DNA from: Microlunatus kandeliicorticis
GTDB taxonomy: Bacteria > Actinomycetota > Actinomycetes > Propionibacteriales > Propionibacteriaceae
Assembly (NCBI RefSeq): GCF_014137855.1
Contig: NZ_JACGWT010000003.1
Coordinates: 62,001 to 126,000, forward strand
DNA length: 64,000 bases
Direction of reading: 5' to 3'
In this document: positions 20,639 through 29,625 of the stretch, piece after piece
Numbering within the stretch: position 1 is the stretch's first letter
Layout: every line of letters begins with the position of its first letter
Notes under the pieces: model-generated
Told to the model about the DNA's origin: nothing
Database searches by the model: none
What the model saw: only the letters and a program-made list of their open reading frames with translations
Translations under genes and position numbers: made by a program

Positions 20639-22362
20639 GCCTGACCTCCCACCGGCACGACGCCGGTCGCCTCGCGTTCGTCGATGTCGCTCTGGATCTT
20701 CTCGGCCAGCTCGTCGTCGTCGTCGTGGAACTCGAGCTGGCGGCGCTTGCTGGCCACCAGGCCCTCCGGCCGGAACCGCATCATCACCACGAGCAGCAGC
20801 CCGAAGATCAGCAGCCGGTACTCCTCGACGAACCGCAGCTTCTCCGGCATCAGCTTGAGCAGGGTCGCCCCGACCAGCACGCCGAGCACGGTGCCCATGC
20901 CGCCCAGCACCACGGCGGCCAGCAGGAACGCCGACTCGAGGAAGATGTACTGGTCGGGTGTCACCGAGACGTCGTGGTGGGCCTTGATCGACCCGGCCAC
21001 CCCGGCCAGGAAGGCGCCGCTGGCGAAGGCGAACAGCTTGAGCCCGAAGACGTTGACGCCCATCGCCTCGGCGGCCTTCTCGTCCTCGCGGATGGCCACC
21101 CAGCCGCGGCCGATCCGCGAGTTGTTCAGCCGGACGAAGATCAGGATCACCACCGCGATCAGCACCAGCAGCAGGAAGTAGTAGTTGGCGAACCGGCCGA
21201 GCTGGATGCCCAGCACGGTGTGGGTGTCCTTGAAGTCGAGCCCGAACAGGTTGAGGTCGGGCACCCCGGGGATGCCGTTCGAGCCGTTGGTCAGGTCCGG
21301 ACCGTCGGTGCCGTCGAGGTTGATCATCCCGAACCGGAAGATCTCCCCGAAGGCCAGCGTGACGATGGCCAGGTAATCCCCGGAGACCCGCAGCGTCGGG
21401 GTGCCGATGATCAGGCCGAGGGTGCCGGAGACGGCACCGCTGATCAGCACCACCACGATGAACGGCGGGTGCCAGTCGACCGTGGAGAACACCGAGTTCG
21501 ACAGGATCGCCGCGGTGAAGGCCCCCGCCCCGAGGAAGGCGATGTACCCGAGGTCGAGCAGCCCGGCGAGGCCGACCACGATGTTCAGCCCGAGGGCGGT
21601 GACGGCGAAGATCAGCACCTGGGTGGCGATCGACATGTTCTCGTCCGAGCCGTTCTGGGTGAACGGGAAGGCGAACGCGGTCAGGAAGGCCGCAAAGATC
21701 AGCACCTTGCGGTGCCGACCGGAGACCGCCGAGAGCCAGCGCATCACGCCGAGCCGGAACAGCACCGCCACGGCGCCGATGGCCACCACCACGAACGAGA
21801 CGAAGCCGCCGGCGTCCTCCTGGTCGAGGCCGTAGTAGGCGGCGTAGAGCACCACGGCCATCGCCGCGGCGATCGACAGGATGCCCAGCCAGGCCGGCGG
21901 CACCCGGCGGGCCAGCCGGGGCGGCCGGCCGCTGACCAGCAGCCGGCTGCCGACCAGCGCCACCAGCGCACCGACCAGCGCCACCCAGCCGCCGTAGACC
22001 ACGTTGACCAGACCGCCGAGCTCGAGGCCGATCGAGCCGAGGATGACCACCAGGTAGACGGCAGCGGCGACCGAGGCGGTCTTGGCGCCGCGGGTCCAGC
22101 CGACGACCTGGCGCCCGTCACCGCGGGCCAGCCGGCGACCGAGGAAGGCGAAGACCGCGGCCCCCAGCCCGAACCCGGCGGCGTAGAGCTGCAGGGTCGA
22201 CGGGTAGCCGAGGATCGTCATGTCGTCGAGGGCCGCGCTCGAGTAGGCCCAGGGCAGGAACGTGGAGGCCAGCAGCACCAGCCCGCCGACCACGGTGAGC
22301 ACGGTGCCGATCGGGTGCAGCCGCTGCTGCTGCTCGGGACTGACCAGCTGCGGGATCCTCAT
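20635..22362 (-). CDS. livM: Branched-chain amino acid ABC transporter permease LivM with long N-terminal membrane extension
   Basis: A 575-residue permease. The C-terminal ~330 residues are a standard LivM (ALGLNIVVGLAGLLDLGYIAFLGAGA; TPTLRVSGDYLAIVTLAFGEI; SRIGRGWVAIREDEKAAEAMGVN). The first ~240 residues add about six membrane helices, well beyond the usual length of 300-420. The C-terminus ends in an acidic tail. The ATG at 22362 overlaps the livH stop by 4 bp. The extra helices may be a docking or regulatory module; the role is unknown. Confidence 0.93.
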   Translation of the reverse strand: MRIPQLVSPEQQQRLHPIGTVLTVVGGLVLLASTFLPWAYSSAALDDMTILGYPSTLQLYAAGFGLGAAVFAFLGRRLARGDGRQVVGWTRGAKTASVAAAVYLVVILGSIGLELGGLVNVVYGGWVALVGALVALVGSRLLVSGRPPRLARRVPPAWLGILSIAAAMAVVLYAAYYGLDQEDAGGFVSFVVVAIGAVAVLFRLGVMRWLSAVSGRHRKVLIFAAFLTAFAFPFTQNGSDENMSIATQVLIFAVTALGLNIVVGLAGLLDLGYIAFLGAGAFTAAILSNSVFSTVDWHPPFIVVVLISGAVSGTLGLIIGTPTLRVSGDYLAIVTLAFGEIFRFGMINLDGTDGPDLTNGSNGIPGVPDLNLFGLDFKDTHTVLGIQLGRFANYYFLLLVLIAVVILIFVRLNNSRIGRGWVAIREDEKAAEAMGVNVFGLKLFAFASGAFLAGVAGSIKAHHDVSVTPDQYIFLESAFLLAAVVLGGMGTVLGVLVGATLLKLMPEKLRFVEEYRLLIFGLLLVVMMRFRPEGLVASKRRQLEFHDDDDELAEKIQSDIDEREATGVVPVGGQA

Positions 22363-23303
22363 GCCCGGTCCACCACCCGCGCGCCGAGCAGACCCTGGGG
22401 CCGGAACACCAGCACCAGGATCAGGATGATGAAGGCCCAGACGTCCTTCCAGGCCGATCCGCCGAAGACACCGGGCACGTAGGTCACCGCCATCGACTCG
22501 GCGACGCCGAGCACCAGCCCGCCGAGCACCGCCCCGTAGATGTTGCCGATGCCGCCGAGCACCGCGGCCGAGAAGGCCTTGAGCCCGGCGATGAAGCCCA
22601 TCCGGAAGTTGATGTTGTGGTTGAGCAGGCCCTGGGCCATGCCCGCCACCGCGGCCAGCGCCGCGCCGAGCGCGAAGGCGATCATGATGATCTTGTCGAT
22701 GTCGATGCCCATCAGCCGAGCGGTGTCCGGGTCCTGCGAGGTCGCCTGCATGGCCCGCCCCAGCCGGGTCCGGTTGACGAAGCCGTAGAGGAAGATCGTG
22801 CAGATCACCAGGGCGACCACGGTGAACACCGCGGCCCGCTGGATGGTGACCCCACCGATCACGAACGGCGACCCCGTGACCCCCTGGATGTTGGGGAACT
22901 GGACGTTCGACTTGGCGTCCGGGAAGCCCGGGATCCGGCCGTAGAACAGCCGGACGGCCTCCTGGAGGAACACCGAGATGCCGATCGCGGTGATCAACGG
23001 GGCCAACCGCGGTGCGTTGCGGAGCGGCCGGTAGGCCAGCCGCTCGGTGGCCAGCGCGACCAGCACCGCGGCGACGATGCCGCCGGCGAGCATGATCGGC
23101 AGCACCCACCAGGCGAGCGTGCCGCCGCCCAGGACGACGAAGGTGGCCACCGCACCGAACGCGCCGACCATGAAGATCTCACCGTGGGCGAAGTTGATCA
23201 GCTGCACGATGCCGTAGACGACGGTGTAGCCCACCGCGATCAGCGCGTAGAGCGAGCCGAGCGTCAGCCCGTCGGCCAGCGCTTGGAAGAAGGACTGGGT
23301 CAT
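22359..23303 (-). CDS. livH: Branched-chain amino acid ABC transporter permease LivH
   Basis: A 314-residue permease with about eight membrane helices and LivH landmarks: LGSLYALIAVGYTVVYGIVQLINFAHGE near the N-terminus, ATERLAYRPLRNAPRLAPLI, and GGIGNIYGAVLGGLVLGVAES. The ATG at 23303 has GGAGG eight bases upstream. It is separated from livK by a strong hairpin that may lower its expression relative to the binding protein. Confidence 0.95.
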   Translation of the reverse strand: MTQSFFQALADGLTLGSLYALIAVGYTVVYGIVQLINFAHGEIFMVGAFGAVATFVVLGGGTLAWWVLPIMLAGGIVAAVLVALATERLAYRPLRNAPRLAPLITAIGISVFLQEAVRLFYGRIPGFPDAKSNVQFPNIQGVTGSPFVIGGVTIQRAAVFTVVALVICTIFLYGFVNRTRLGRAMQATSQDPDTARLMGIDIDKIIMIAFALGAALAAVAGMAQGLLNHNINFRMGFIAGLKAFSAAVLGGIGNIYGAVLGGLVLGVAESMAVTYVPGVFGGSAWKDVWAFIILILVLVFRPQGLLGARVVDRA

Positions 23304-23368
23304 GCGACGACCTCCCCGAGGTCCGGGCCCGGTGCGTCCGGGCGGCCGACAAGCAGGTGACACGGAAC

Positions 23369-23402
23369 GGGCGCCCGACCCCCTCGCGGGGGCCGGGCGC
23401 CC
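23369..23402 (-). terminator. Hairpin between livK and livH, probable attenuator
   Basis: A 15-bp stem with one mismatch: GGGCGCCCGACCCCC (23369-23383), loop TCGC, GGGGGCCGGGCGCCC (23388-23402). It lies 6 bp after the livK stop and 65 bp before livH. Partial termination or mRNA protection here would give more binding protein than permease. Confidence 0.7.
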
Positions 23403-23408
23403 GGCCGG

Positions 23409-24641
23409 TCACTTGAACTCGTCGGTCTTCTCGGCCTTCCACTCGCCGTTGTCGACCTTGTAGACGGTCAGCACGCGGGTGGTGGCGTCGCCGTACTGGT
23501 CGAAGCCGACCTTGCCGGTGGCACCCTCGAAGGAGACCGAGCTCATCGCCTGGATGGTCGCCTGACGGGCCGACTTGGCGTCCGAGGCGTTGGCCAGGCT
23601 GGTCTTCAGCGCGTTGATGATCGCGTTGGCCGAGTCGTAGGCGTAGGCCCCGTACGCGCCGTAGGGATCGCTGTACCCGCCGGCCTTGTAGTCGGTGACG
23701 AACTGCTTGGCCGAGGCCAGGGTGTCGGTCGGCGCGCCGACCGAGGTGGCCAGGTCACCGTCGGCGACCTTGGCGCCGCCGGCCTGCTTGATGTAGTTCG
23801 GGTCGTAGATGCCGTCGCCACCCATGAGCGGGATGTCGAGGTCGGCACCCTTCATCTGCTGGCTGAGCGGGCCGGCCTGCGGGTACTCGCCGCCGTAGTA
23901 CAGGGCCTGCGGGGCGCCCGGCTTGATCTTGCTGATCACCGGGCCGTAGTTCGAGTCGTCCGGGTTGATCGTCTCGGCGTCGGTGATGGTGCCGCCGAGC
24001 TTCTTGAACTCGGTGGTGAACGCCTCGACCAGACCCTGGCCGTAGGCCTTCTTGTCGTGCACCGTCGCGACCTTCTTGATCCCGACGCCGAACAGGTACT
24101 GGGCCGCGAACGGACCCTGGATGCTGTCGGTGGTGCAGGTGCGGAAGTAGTTCGCGTACGGCCGCTTCGGGTCGTCGAGGTTCGGACCCTTGGTCAGCGT
24201 CGGGTTGGTGTTGGCCGGCGAGACCTCGACGATGTTGGCCGAGTTGAGCACCGGCTGGACGGCCTGGGCCACCGACGAGTTCAGCGTGCCGACGACCCCG
24301 ACGACCTCGTCGTCGGCGGCCAGCTTGGTGGCGGCGTTCCGACCGGTGTCCGGGGTGGCGGTGTCGTCCTCGGCGTCGATCTCGAGCTTCCAGCCCGGGA
24401 TCGTGCCCTTCTCGTTGGCCTGCTTGATGGCCAGGTCGACCGAGTTCTGGATGCCGAGGCCGAGCGGCGCGAGGTCACCGGTCAGCGGAGCGATGACGCC
24501 GATCTTGGCGACCTTCTGGCTCCCGCTGCCGGAGCCGCCGGCCTGACCACCGGTGTCCGCGCTGCGAGTCCCGCAGCCGGTGATCGTCAAGGTGGCCGCG
24601 AGCAGGGTCGCTCCCGCGATGACAAGGCGCTTGTTCCGCAC
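23409..24641 (-). CDS. livK: Branched-chain amino acid ABC transporter substrate-binding lipoprotein LivK
   Basis: A 410-residue type I periplasmic-binding-fold protein exported as a lipoprotein: a basic start, a hydrophobic core and lipobox TITGC with C23, then a Gly/Ser linker. The receptor body begins KIGVIAPLTGDLAPLGLGIQ and contains VVGVVGTLNSSVAQAV and VATVHDKKAYGQGL, typical of Leu/Ile/Val or amide-binding receptors. The start is GTG 24641 with AGGAGG upstream. A TAGAGT hexamer at 24681-24686 is a -10 candidate for the whole liv operon. Confidence 0.95.
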   Translation of the reverse strand: MRNKRLVIAGATLLAATLTITGCGTRSADTGGQAGGSGSGSQKVAKIGVIAPLTGDLAPLGLGIQNSVDLAIKQANEKGTIPGWKLEIDAEDDTATPDTGRNAATKLAADDEVVGVVGTLNSSVAQAVQPVLNSANIVEVSPANTNPTLTKGPNLDDPKRPYANYFRTCTTDSIQGPFAAQYLFGVGIKKVATVHDKKAYGQGLVEAFTTEFKKLGGTITDAETINPDDSNYGPVISKIKPGAPQALYYGGEYPQAGPLSQQMKGADLDIPLMGGDGIYDPNYIKQAGGAKVADGDLATSVGAPTDTLASAKQFVTDYKAGGYSDPYGAYGAYAYDSANAIINALKTSLANASDAKSARQATIQAMSSVSFEGATGKVGFDQYGDATTRVLTVYKVDNGEWKAEKTDEFK

Positions 24642-24680
24642 ATTTCCTCCTGGGTGTTCGCGTCTGTCGCGAGCAGGAGG

Positions 24681-24686
24681 ACTCTA
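24681..24686 (-). promoter_or_regulatory. -10 candidate of the livKHMGF operon
   Basis: TAGAGT on the minus strand lies about 40 bp upstream of the livK GTG, in the gap after the pdtaR stop. No clear -35 is seen, so confidence is limited. Confidence 0.4.
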
Positions 24687-24779
24687 CGACGAGCACACCG
24701 GGTTGAGAGGGCGCTGAGTGCCGATTCGACCGTTCGTTACCCGATCGCAAACTGCGCGTCCCGACCCGCGGGAACCGAA

Positions 24780-25508
24780 CTATTTGGCGGCTTTGGTTCC
24801 GTGCGCGATGACGCCTTCGGCGACCTCGCGCATCGACTTACGCAGGTCCATCGCGGTCTTCTGGATCCAGCGGAACGCCTCCGGCTCGGTCAGCCCGAGG
24901 CCGGTCTGCAGCAGCGACTTGGCCCGGTCGACCGCTTTGCGCGACTCCAGCCGCTCCTCGAGGTCGGCGACCTCGGCCTCGACCGCGCGGATCTCGGCGT
25001 AGCGGGAGATGGCGATCTCGATGGCCGGCACCAGGTCGGCCTTGCCGAACGGCTTGACCACGTAGGCCATCGCCCCGGCCTGGCTGGCGCGGTCGACCAG
25101 CTCGCGCTGGCTGAAGGCGGTCAGCATCACCACCGGCGCGATCCGCGCCTCACTGATCTTCTCCGCCGCCGAGATGCCGTCCATCTTGGGCATCTTGACG
25201 TCGAGCACCACCAGGTCCGGCCGGTGCTCGGTGGCCAGCGCGACGGCCTGCTCGCCGTCGCCGGCCTGCCCGACGACCTGGTAGCCCTCCTCGGTGAGCA
25301 TCTCGACCAGGTCGAGCCGGATCAGCGCCTCGTCCTCGGCCACCACCACCCGCGGGCCGCGACCGGCCTCGGGAGCGGCGTTCTCGCTGCTCGGCGCGTC
25401 CGCCGCGTCCGGGGCGGGACCGGTGTTGCTCGCCACCGTCGCGGGGGTGGCCTGCGGCTCGCCGGGGGCGGCCGCGGGCTTCTTGCTGGTGCTGCTCGAC
25501 TCGGTCAC
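24780..25508 (-). CDS. pdtaR: ANTAR-domain response regulator, PdtaR (Rv1626) type
   Basis: A 242-residue regulator: a disordered N-terminal stretch of ~50 residues, a receiver domain with D103 (VVLDVKMPKMD), T130 and K152, and a C-terminal ANTAR RNA-binding domain (residues ~175-235: ESRKAVDRAKSLLQTGLGLTEPEAF). Rv1626 responds to the PdtaS kinase and binds two-hairpin RNA motifs to cause antitermination. No kinase gene is adjacent. It lies directly upstream of livKHMGF in the same direction. The start is GTG 25508, 6 nt after TAAGGT, so probably leaderless. The name rests on architecture and synteny with polA and pyk. Confidence 0.9.
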   Translation of the reverse strand: MTESSSTSKKPAAAPGEPQATPATVASNTGPAPDAADAPSSENAAPEAGRGPRVVVAEDEALIRLDLVEMLTEEGYQVVGQAGDGEQAVALATEHRPDLVVLDVKMPKMDGISAAEKISEARIAPVVMLTAFSQRELVDRASQAGAMAYVVKPFGKADLVPAIEIAISRYAEIRAVEAEVADLEERLESRKAVDRAKSLLQTGLGLTEPEAFRWIQKTAMDLRKSMREVAEGVIAHGTKAAK

Positions 25509-25651
25509 CCGACCACCTTAGAGCAGCCCGACGGGGGCGAAGACCGGTGTCACTCAGCCGTCACACCGGCGGTACGGGCGGTGCCGGACGGCCGCCGGAT
25601 CGGGTCGGGGGGACGCGCCGCTGTGACAGAATGACGGTCGCTTCGCGCCCG

Positions 25652-25737
25652 GCCGGGGTGGCGGAATGGCATACGCGGACGGCTCAAACCCGTCTGTCCG
25701 AAAGGACATGGGGGTTCGACTCCCCTCCCCGGCACCA
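25652..25737 (+). tRNA. tRNA-Leu (anticodon CAA), CCA encoded
   Basis: A class II tRNA of 86 nt including the CCA end. The acceptor strands GCCGGGG (25652-25658) and CCCCGGC (25727-25733) pair fully. The anticodon arm is GACGG-CTCAAAC-CCGTC with CAA at 34-36, reading UUG. A variable arm TGTCCGAAAGGACA and a T loop TTCGACT are present. Confidence 0.97.
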
Positions 25738-25754
25738 GCCTCGGCGGCGCGGCC

Positions 25755-26486
25755 TCAGCCGTGCCGGCAGGCCTGCCCCGCCCAGGAGTCGTCCGGCGCG
25801 CGGGCCCCCAGGTCCTGCGTCCCGAGCCGGCAGAGCACCGCCCCCTGCGCGGCAATGGTGCTGAAACTGCTCCACCGCCCGGCGGACGCCCGCCAGAATC
25901 CGTCCTGGCACCAGCGCAGCGACCACCGACCGCTCCACCGGGTCCGACCGGTCCAGGCGACGTAGCGCCGGGTCAGGTCCACCCGCCCCTCGGGCAGCCG
26001 GATCCGGCGGTCTGCGGTCGGAGTGGTCGCGCCGGGAGCGGCGAGCGGCGTGCCGATCCGGTGCCCGGCCTCGATCAGCACCTGCTCGGGCGTGGTGGTC
26101 ACGGCGCCGGTGACGGTGACACCGGCCCGCAGCACGGTGGAGGCCGGGACCGTGGCCGGGCGGTCGGGGCCGGCCCCGGCGGGCACCGTGACGGTGCTGA
26201 GGCCCGTGAACACCTGGCTCGACACCGCGGTGATCCCCCAAGCGGCCGCCCCCGTTCGGCAGGTGCCGAAGTGGTCGTCCGCGCCGGTGCCCTCGGACCC
26301 GCCGGACGTGGCCAGCCGGATCGGACCGAAGGTCGGCCGCGCCGTCGCCGGCGGTCGGTCGGGCTCGGAGCGGGATCGTCCGGTCAAGTCGAGACCGGCC
26401 AGGTTCACCGCGACCAGCACGCCGACTGCGACGGCTCCGACGGCGGGATAGCCCCACCGCCGGGCCAGCGATCCGCCGCGGCTCAC
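25755..26486 (-). CDS. Hypothetical secreted or membrane-anchored protein
   Basis: A 243-residue protein with an N-terminal hydrophobic segment (VGAVAVGVLVAVNLAGLDL) acting as a signal or anchor, then an extracytoplasmic domain with four Cys (GTCRTGA, RWCQDG, VLCRLG, GQACRHG) likely to form two disulfides. I recognise no family. It starts at GTG 26486, downstream of pyk on the same strand with a 36-bp gap, and may be cotranscribed. Confidence 0.65.
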   Translation of the reverse strand: MSRGGSLARRWGYPAVGAVAVGVLVAVNLAGLDLTGRSRSEPDRPPATARPTFGPIRLATSGGSEGTGADDHFGTCRTGAAAWGITAVSSQVFTGLSTVTVPAGAGPDRPATVPASTVLRAGVTVTGAVTTTPEQVLIEAGHRIGTPLAAPGATTPTADRRIRLPEGRVDLTRRYVAWTGRTRWSGRWSLRWCQDGFWRASAGRWSSFSTIAAQGAVLCRLGTQDLGARAPDDSWAGQACRHG

Positions 26487-26522
26487 CGGACGATCATGCT
26501 CCTCGGGCGGAGCACCCGGCGC

Positions 26523-27938
26523 TCAGAGCGGGTTGCCGATCCGCCGCACCCGGATCATGTTGGTGGTGCCGGCCACGCCGGGAGGCGAACCGGCCACGAT
26601 GACCACTCGCTCGCCGTCCTCGATCAGCCCGGACTCGGTGAGCGCCTTGTCGACCTGGCGGATCATGTCGTCGGTGTGGGTGACCATCGAGGTGAGGATG
26701 GTCTCGGCTCCCCACAGCAGGGTCAGCTGGCTGCGGGTGGTCTCGAGCGGGGTGAAGAACAGCATCGGGATCTGCGACCGGAGCCGGGACAGCCGGCGGG
26801 CGGAGTCGCCCGAGTGGGTGAAGGCGACCAGATAACGGGCACCGACCCGGTCGGCCACCTCGGCGGCCGCCTTGGCGATCACGCCCGAGACGGTGTGCGG
26901 GTCCCAGTCGATGGCGTGCATCTCCGCCATCCCGTGGGCCTCGGTCTCCTCGACGATCCGGGCCATCGTCTGGACGGTGACCACCGGGTACTGCCCGACC
27001 GAGGTCTCGCCGGACAGCATCACCGCGTCGGCGCCGTCGAGGATCGCGTTGGCGACGTCGGAAGCCTCGGCCCGGGTCGGGCGCGGAGCGGAGATCATCG
27101 ACTCGAGCATCTGCGTGGCCACGATCACCGGCTTGGCCCACCGACGGGCCGCGGTGACGATCCGCTTCTGGACCAGCGGCACCTCCTCGAGCGGCAACTC
27201 GACGCCGAGGTCGCCGCGGGCCACCATGAAGGCGTCGAAGGCGTCGATGATCTCGTCGAGGTTCTCGACCGCCTGTGGCTTCTCGATCTTGGCGATCACC
27301 GGGACCCGGCGACCCTCCTCGTCCATGATCTTGTGGACCTCGTCGATGTCGGAGGCGCTCCGGACGAAGGACAGCGCGATCATGTCGACGCCGTTGCGGA
27401 GCGCCCACCGGAGGTCGGCGGAGTCCTTGTCGCTCATCGCCGGGACGCTGACCGCGACACCGGGCAGGTTGATGCCCTTGTTGTTGCTGACCGGGCCGCC
27501 GACCACCACGGTGGTGGTGACGTCGGTCGCGCTGACCTCGGTGGCGCGGAGGGCGATCCGTCCGTCGTCGATCAGGATCGTGTCGCCGGGGTGGACGTCA
27601 CCCGGCAGTCCCTTGAACGTGGTCGAGCAACGGGTCACGTCGCCGGCGCAGTCGTCGACGGTGATGGTGAACGAGGCCCCGACCTCGAGGTTGACCTTGT
27701 CCTCGGCGAACCGGCCGAGCCGGATCTTCGGGCCCTGGAGGTCGGCGAGCACCCCGACCGGGCGGCCGACCGCGTGCGCGGCGGCACGGACGTTCTGCAG
27801 GTTGGTCTCGTGGTCGGAGTAGTCGCCGTGACTCATGTTGAGCCGGGCCACGTTCATCCCGGCGTTCACCAGCTCGATCAGGCGCTCGGGGGCCGAGGAG
27901 GCCGGGCCGAGCGTGCAGACAATCTTCGCTCTACGCAC
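26523..27938 (-). CDS. pyk: Pyruvate kinase
   Basis: A 471-residue pyruvate kinase converting phosphoenolpyruvate and ADP to pyruvate and ATP. Visible are the N-terminal MRRAKIVCTLGPASS, NVARLNMSHGD, the active-site signature IAKIEKPQAVENLDEII with the catalytic Lys, and MVARGDLGVELPLEEVP. The length and three-domain pattern (A, B insert, C) are normal. The start is GTG 27938, 6 nt after TAGGGT, suggesting leaderless translation. Confidence 0.98.
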   Translation of the reverse strand: MRRAKIVCTLGPASSAPERLIELVNAGMNVARLNMSHGDYSDHETNLQNVRAAAHAVGRPVGVLADLQGPKIRLGRFAEDKVNLEVGASFTITVDDCAGDVTRCSTTFKGLPGDVHPGDTILIDDGRIALRATEVSATDVTTTVVVGGPVSNNKGINLPGVAVSVPAMSDKDSADLRWALRNGVDMIALSFVRSASDIDEVHKIMDEEGRRVPVIAKIEKPQAVENLDEIIDAFDAFMVARGDLGVELPLEEVPLVQKRIVTAARRWAKPVIVATQMLESMISAPRPTRAEASDVANAILDGADAVMLSGETSVGQYPVVTVQTMARIVEETEAHGMAEMHAIDWDPHTVSGVIAKAAAEVADRVGARYLVAFTHSGDSARRLSRLRSQIPMLFFTPLETTRSQLTLLWGAETILTSMVTHTDDMIRQVDKALTESGLIEDGERVVIVAGSPPGVAGTTNMIRVRRIGNPL

Positions 27939-28024
27939 GTCTCGACCCTAGCCGAGCGCTTCTCGGCCCCGCCCGACCACTGCGGCCGGTGGACTGGCCG
28001 CGGGGCGGTGGTCGTGGCTGGTTC

Positions 28025-28948
28025 TCAGACTTCGCTCACGATGCGGAGCGCGCGCTCGAGGTCGGGCGGGTAGGGCGAGGAGAACTCGAGCCACTCGCCG
28101 GTGGCCGGGTGCCGCAGACCGAGCCGGACCGCGTGCAGCCACTGCCGGGCCAGCCCCAGCTGTTCGGCCAGCACCGGGTTCGGCCCGTAGGTGGGGTCGC
28201 CGACGCAGGGGTGCCGGATGGCGTCCATGTGCACCCGGATCTGGTGCGTGCGACCGGTCTCGAGCTTGACCTCGAGCAACGTGGTGCCGACGAACGCCTC
28301 GAGCGTGCGGTAGTGGGTGACGCTCGGCCGGCCGCCCTCGAGCACCGCCATCTTGTAGTCGTGGCCGGGGTGTCGCCCGATCGGCGCGTCGATCGTGCCC
28401 TCGAACGGGTCGGGGTGGCCGCGGACCAGCGTGTGGTAGGTCTTGTCGACACTGCGGTCGCGGAAGGCCTGCTTGAGCACGGTGTAGGCCAGCTCGCTCT
28501 TGGCCACCACCATCAGCCCGGACGTCCCGACGTCGAGCCGCTGGACGATGCCCCGCCGTTCCGGCACCCCGGAGGTCGAGATGCGGTACCCGGCCCCGGC
28601 CAGGTGGCCGAGCACGTTCGGTCCGGACCAGCCGACGCTGGGGTGCGCGGCGACGCCGACCGGCTTGTCCACCACCACGATGTGGTCGTCGTCGTAAACG
28701 ATCCGGAGATCCTCGACGAGCGCGTCACCGACGTCCGCGCGGCGCTCGTCGGGGAGCTCGATGTCCAGCAGCACTCCGGCGGCGAGCCGGTCGGACTTGG
28801 CCGCCGGGGCGCCGTCGAGCCGGACCAGCCCGTCCGCGGCGAGCTCGGCCACCCGGCTGCGCGAGAGCCCGAGGAGCTTGGCCACCCCGACGTCGACCCG
28901 CTCGCCGGCCAGGCCGTCGGGGACGAAGACGGTACGCGAGTCGGTCAC
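28025..28948 (-). CDS. Ribosomal large subunit pseudouridine synthase, RluD family
   Basis: A 307-residue enzyme with an N-terminal S4 RNA-binding domain ([21 protein letters not shown]) and a RluA-family catalytic domain; the catalytic Asp is D139 in RLDVGTSGL. Other family blocks are [22 protein letters not shown] and [13 protein letters not shown]. It would isomerise uridines in 23S rRNA. The GTG at 28948 overlaps the lspA stop by 4 bp, the usual lspA-rluD coupling in actinobacteria. Confidence 0.94.
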   Translation of the reverse strand: MTDSRTVFVPDGLAGERVDVGVAKLLGLSRSRVAELAADGLVRLDGAPAAKSDRLAAGVLLDIELPDERRADVGDALVEDLRIVYDDDHIVVVDKPVGVAAHPSVGWSGPNVLGHLAGAGYRISTSGVPERRGIVQRLDVGTSGLMVVAKSELAYTVLKQAFRDRSVDKTYHTLVRGHPDPFEGTIDAPIGRHPGHDYKMAVLEGGRPSVTHYRTLEAFVGTTLLEVKLETGRTHQIRVHMDAIRHPCVGDPTYGPNPVLAEQLGLARQWLHAVRLGLRHPATGEWLEFSSPYPPDLERALRIVSEV

Positions 28949-29625
28949 TCGCTCCTCTGCTCGGCGGGGGTGTGCTCGCTGGGGCTCTGCTGATCGGGGC
29001 TCTGACCGCTGGAGCCCTGACCGCTGGGGCTCTGATTGCTGGGGCTCTGGGCGCCGGCCGCCGGCGCAGGACGCGGCTGGCGGGTGTGCACGACGCCGTC
29101 GAGTCCGACGCCCTTGACGATGGCCAGCACCACGATGAACACCGCCGCGCTGCTGATGCACATGTCGGCGACGTTGAAGATCGGCCAGTGCGGCAGCTGG
29201 AGGAAGTCGACCACGCGTCCCCGCAGCGGCGCGGGTTCGCGGAAGATCCGGTCGCTGAGGTTGCCGGCGACCCCGGCGCTGAGCAGCCCGAGCGCCACCG
29301 CCCAGCCGCGGTGGGCCACCCGGGGGATCAGCCGGACCAGGACGAAGAGCAGCACCAGCAGCGACAGCACGGCGAAGACCGCGGTGACGTTCTCGCCGAG
29401 GCTGAAGGCGGCACCGGAGTTGCGGATCAGCTGCAGCCGCAGCAGCCCACTGGCCAGCACCACCGGGTTCTGCGGGTCGAGCAGGTCGACGGCGAGCAGC
29501 TTGGTGACGACGTCGAGGCCGAGCCCGGCCAGCGCGACCACGGCGAAGAGCGGACGAGCCACCCGCCGCCGGCGCCGCAGTCGTTCGGGGTCCGGGCCTA
29601 CCGACGTTCCTCGCGCTGCTTGCAT
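28945..29625 (-). CDS. lspA: Lipoprotein signal peptidase II with Ser/Gln-rich C-terminal tail
   Basis: LspA cleaves the signal peptide of prolipoproteins such as LivK. The 226-residue protein has four membrane helices and both catalytic Asp motifs, GNLSDR (D125) and FNVADMCIS (D154), plus NSGAAFS. A C-terminal tail of about 45 residues made of SPSGQ/SPSNQ-like units is extra and encoded by degenerate 15-bp DNA repeats. The start ATG 29625 lies inside the 3' end of the traR/dksA gene (28-bp overlap). A GTG three codons upstream is the alternative. Confidence 0.93.
   Translation of the reverse strand: MQAARGTSVGPDPERLRRRRRVARPLFAVVALAGLGLDVVTKLLAVDLLDPQNPVVLASGLLRLQLIRNSGAAFSLGENVTAVFAVLSLLVLLFVLVRLIPRVAHRGWAVALGLLSAGVAGNLSDRIFREPAPLRGRVVDFLQLPHWPIFNVADMCISSAAVFIVVLAIVKGVGLDGVVHTRQPRPAPAAGAQSPSNQSPSGQGSSGQSPDQQSPSEHTPAEQRSE

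Noticed and set aside
24642-24779. ANTAR antitermination hairpins in the livK leader
   Set aside because: The one clear stem (TCGCG-ACAGA-CGCGA) has a five-base loop, not the required hexaloop with A1 and G4, and no second hairpin is evident.
28949-29161. N-terminal extension of the RluD-family protein
   Set aside because: It reads through lspA in another frame; the GTG at 28948 with a 4-bp overlap is the clear start.
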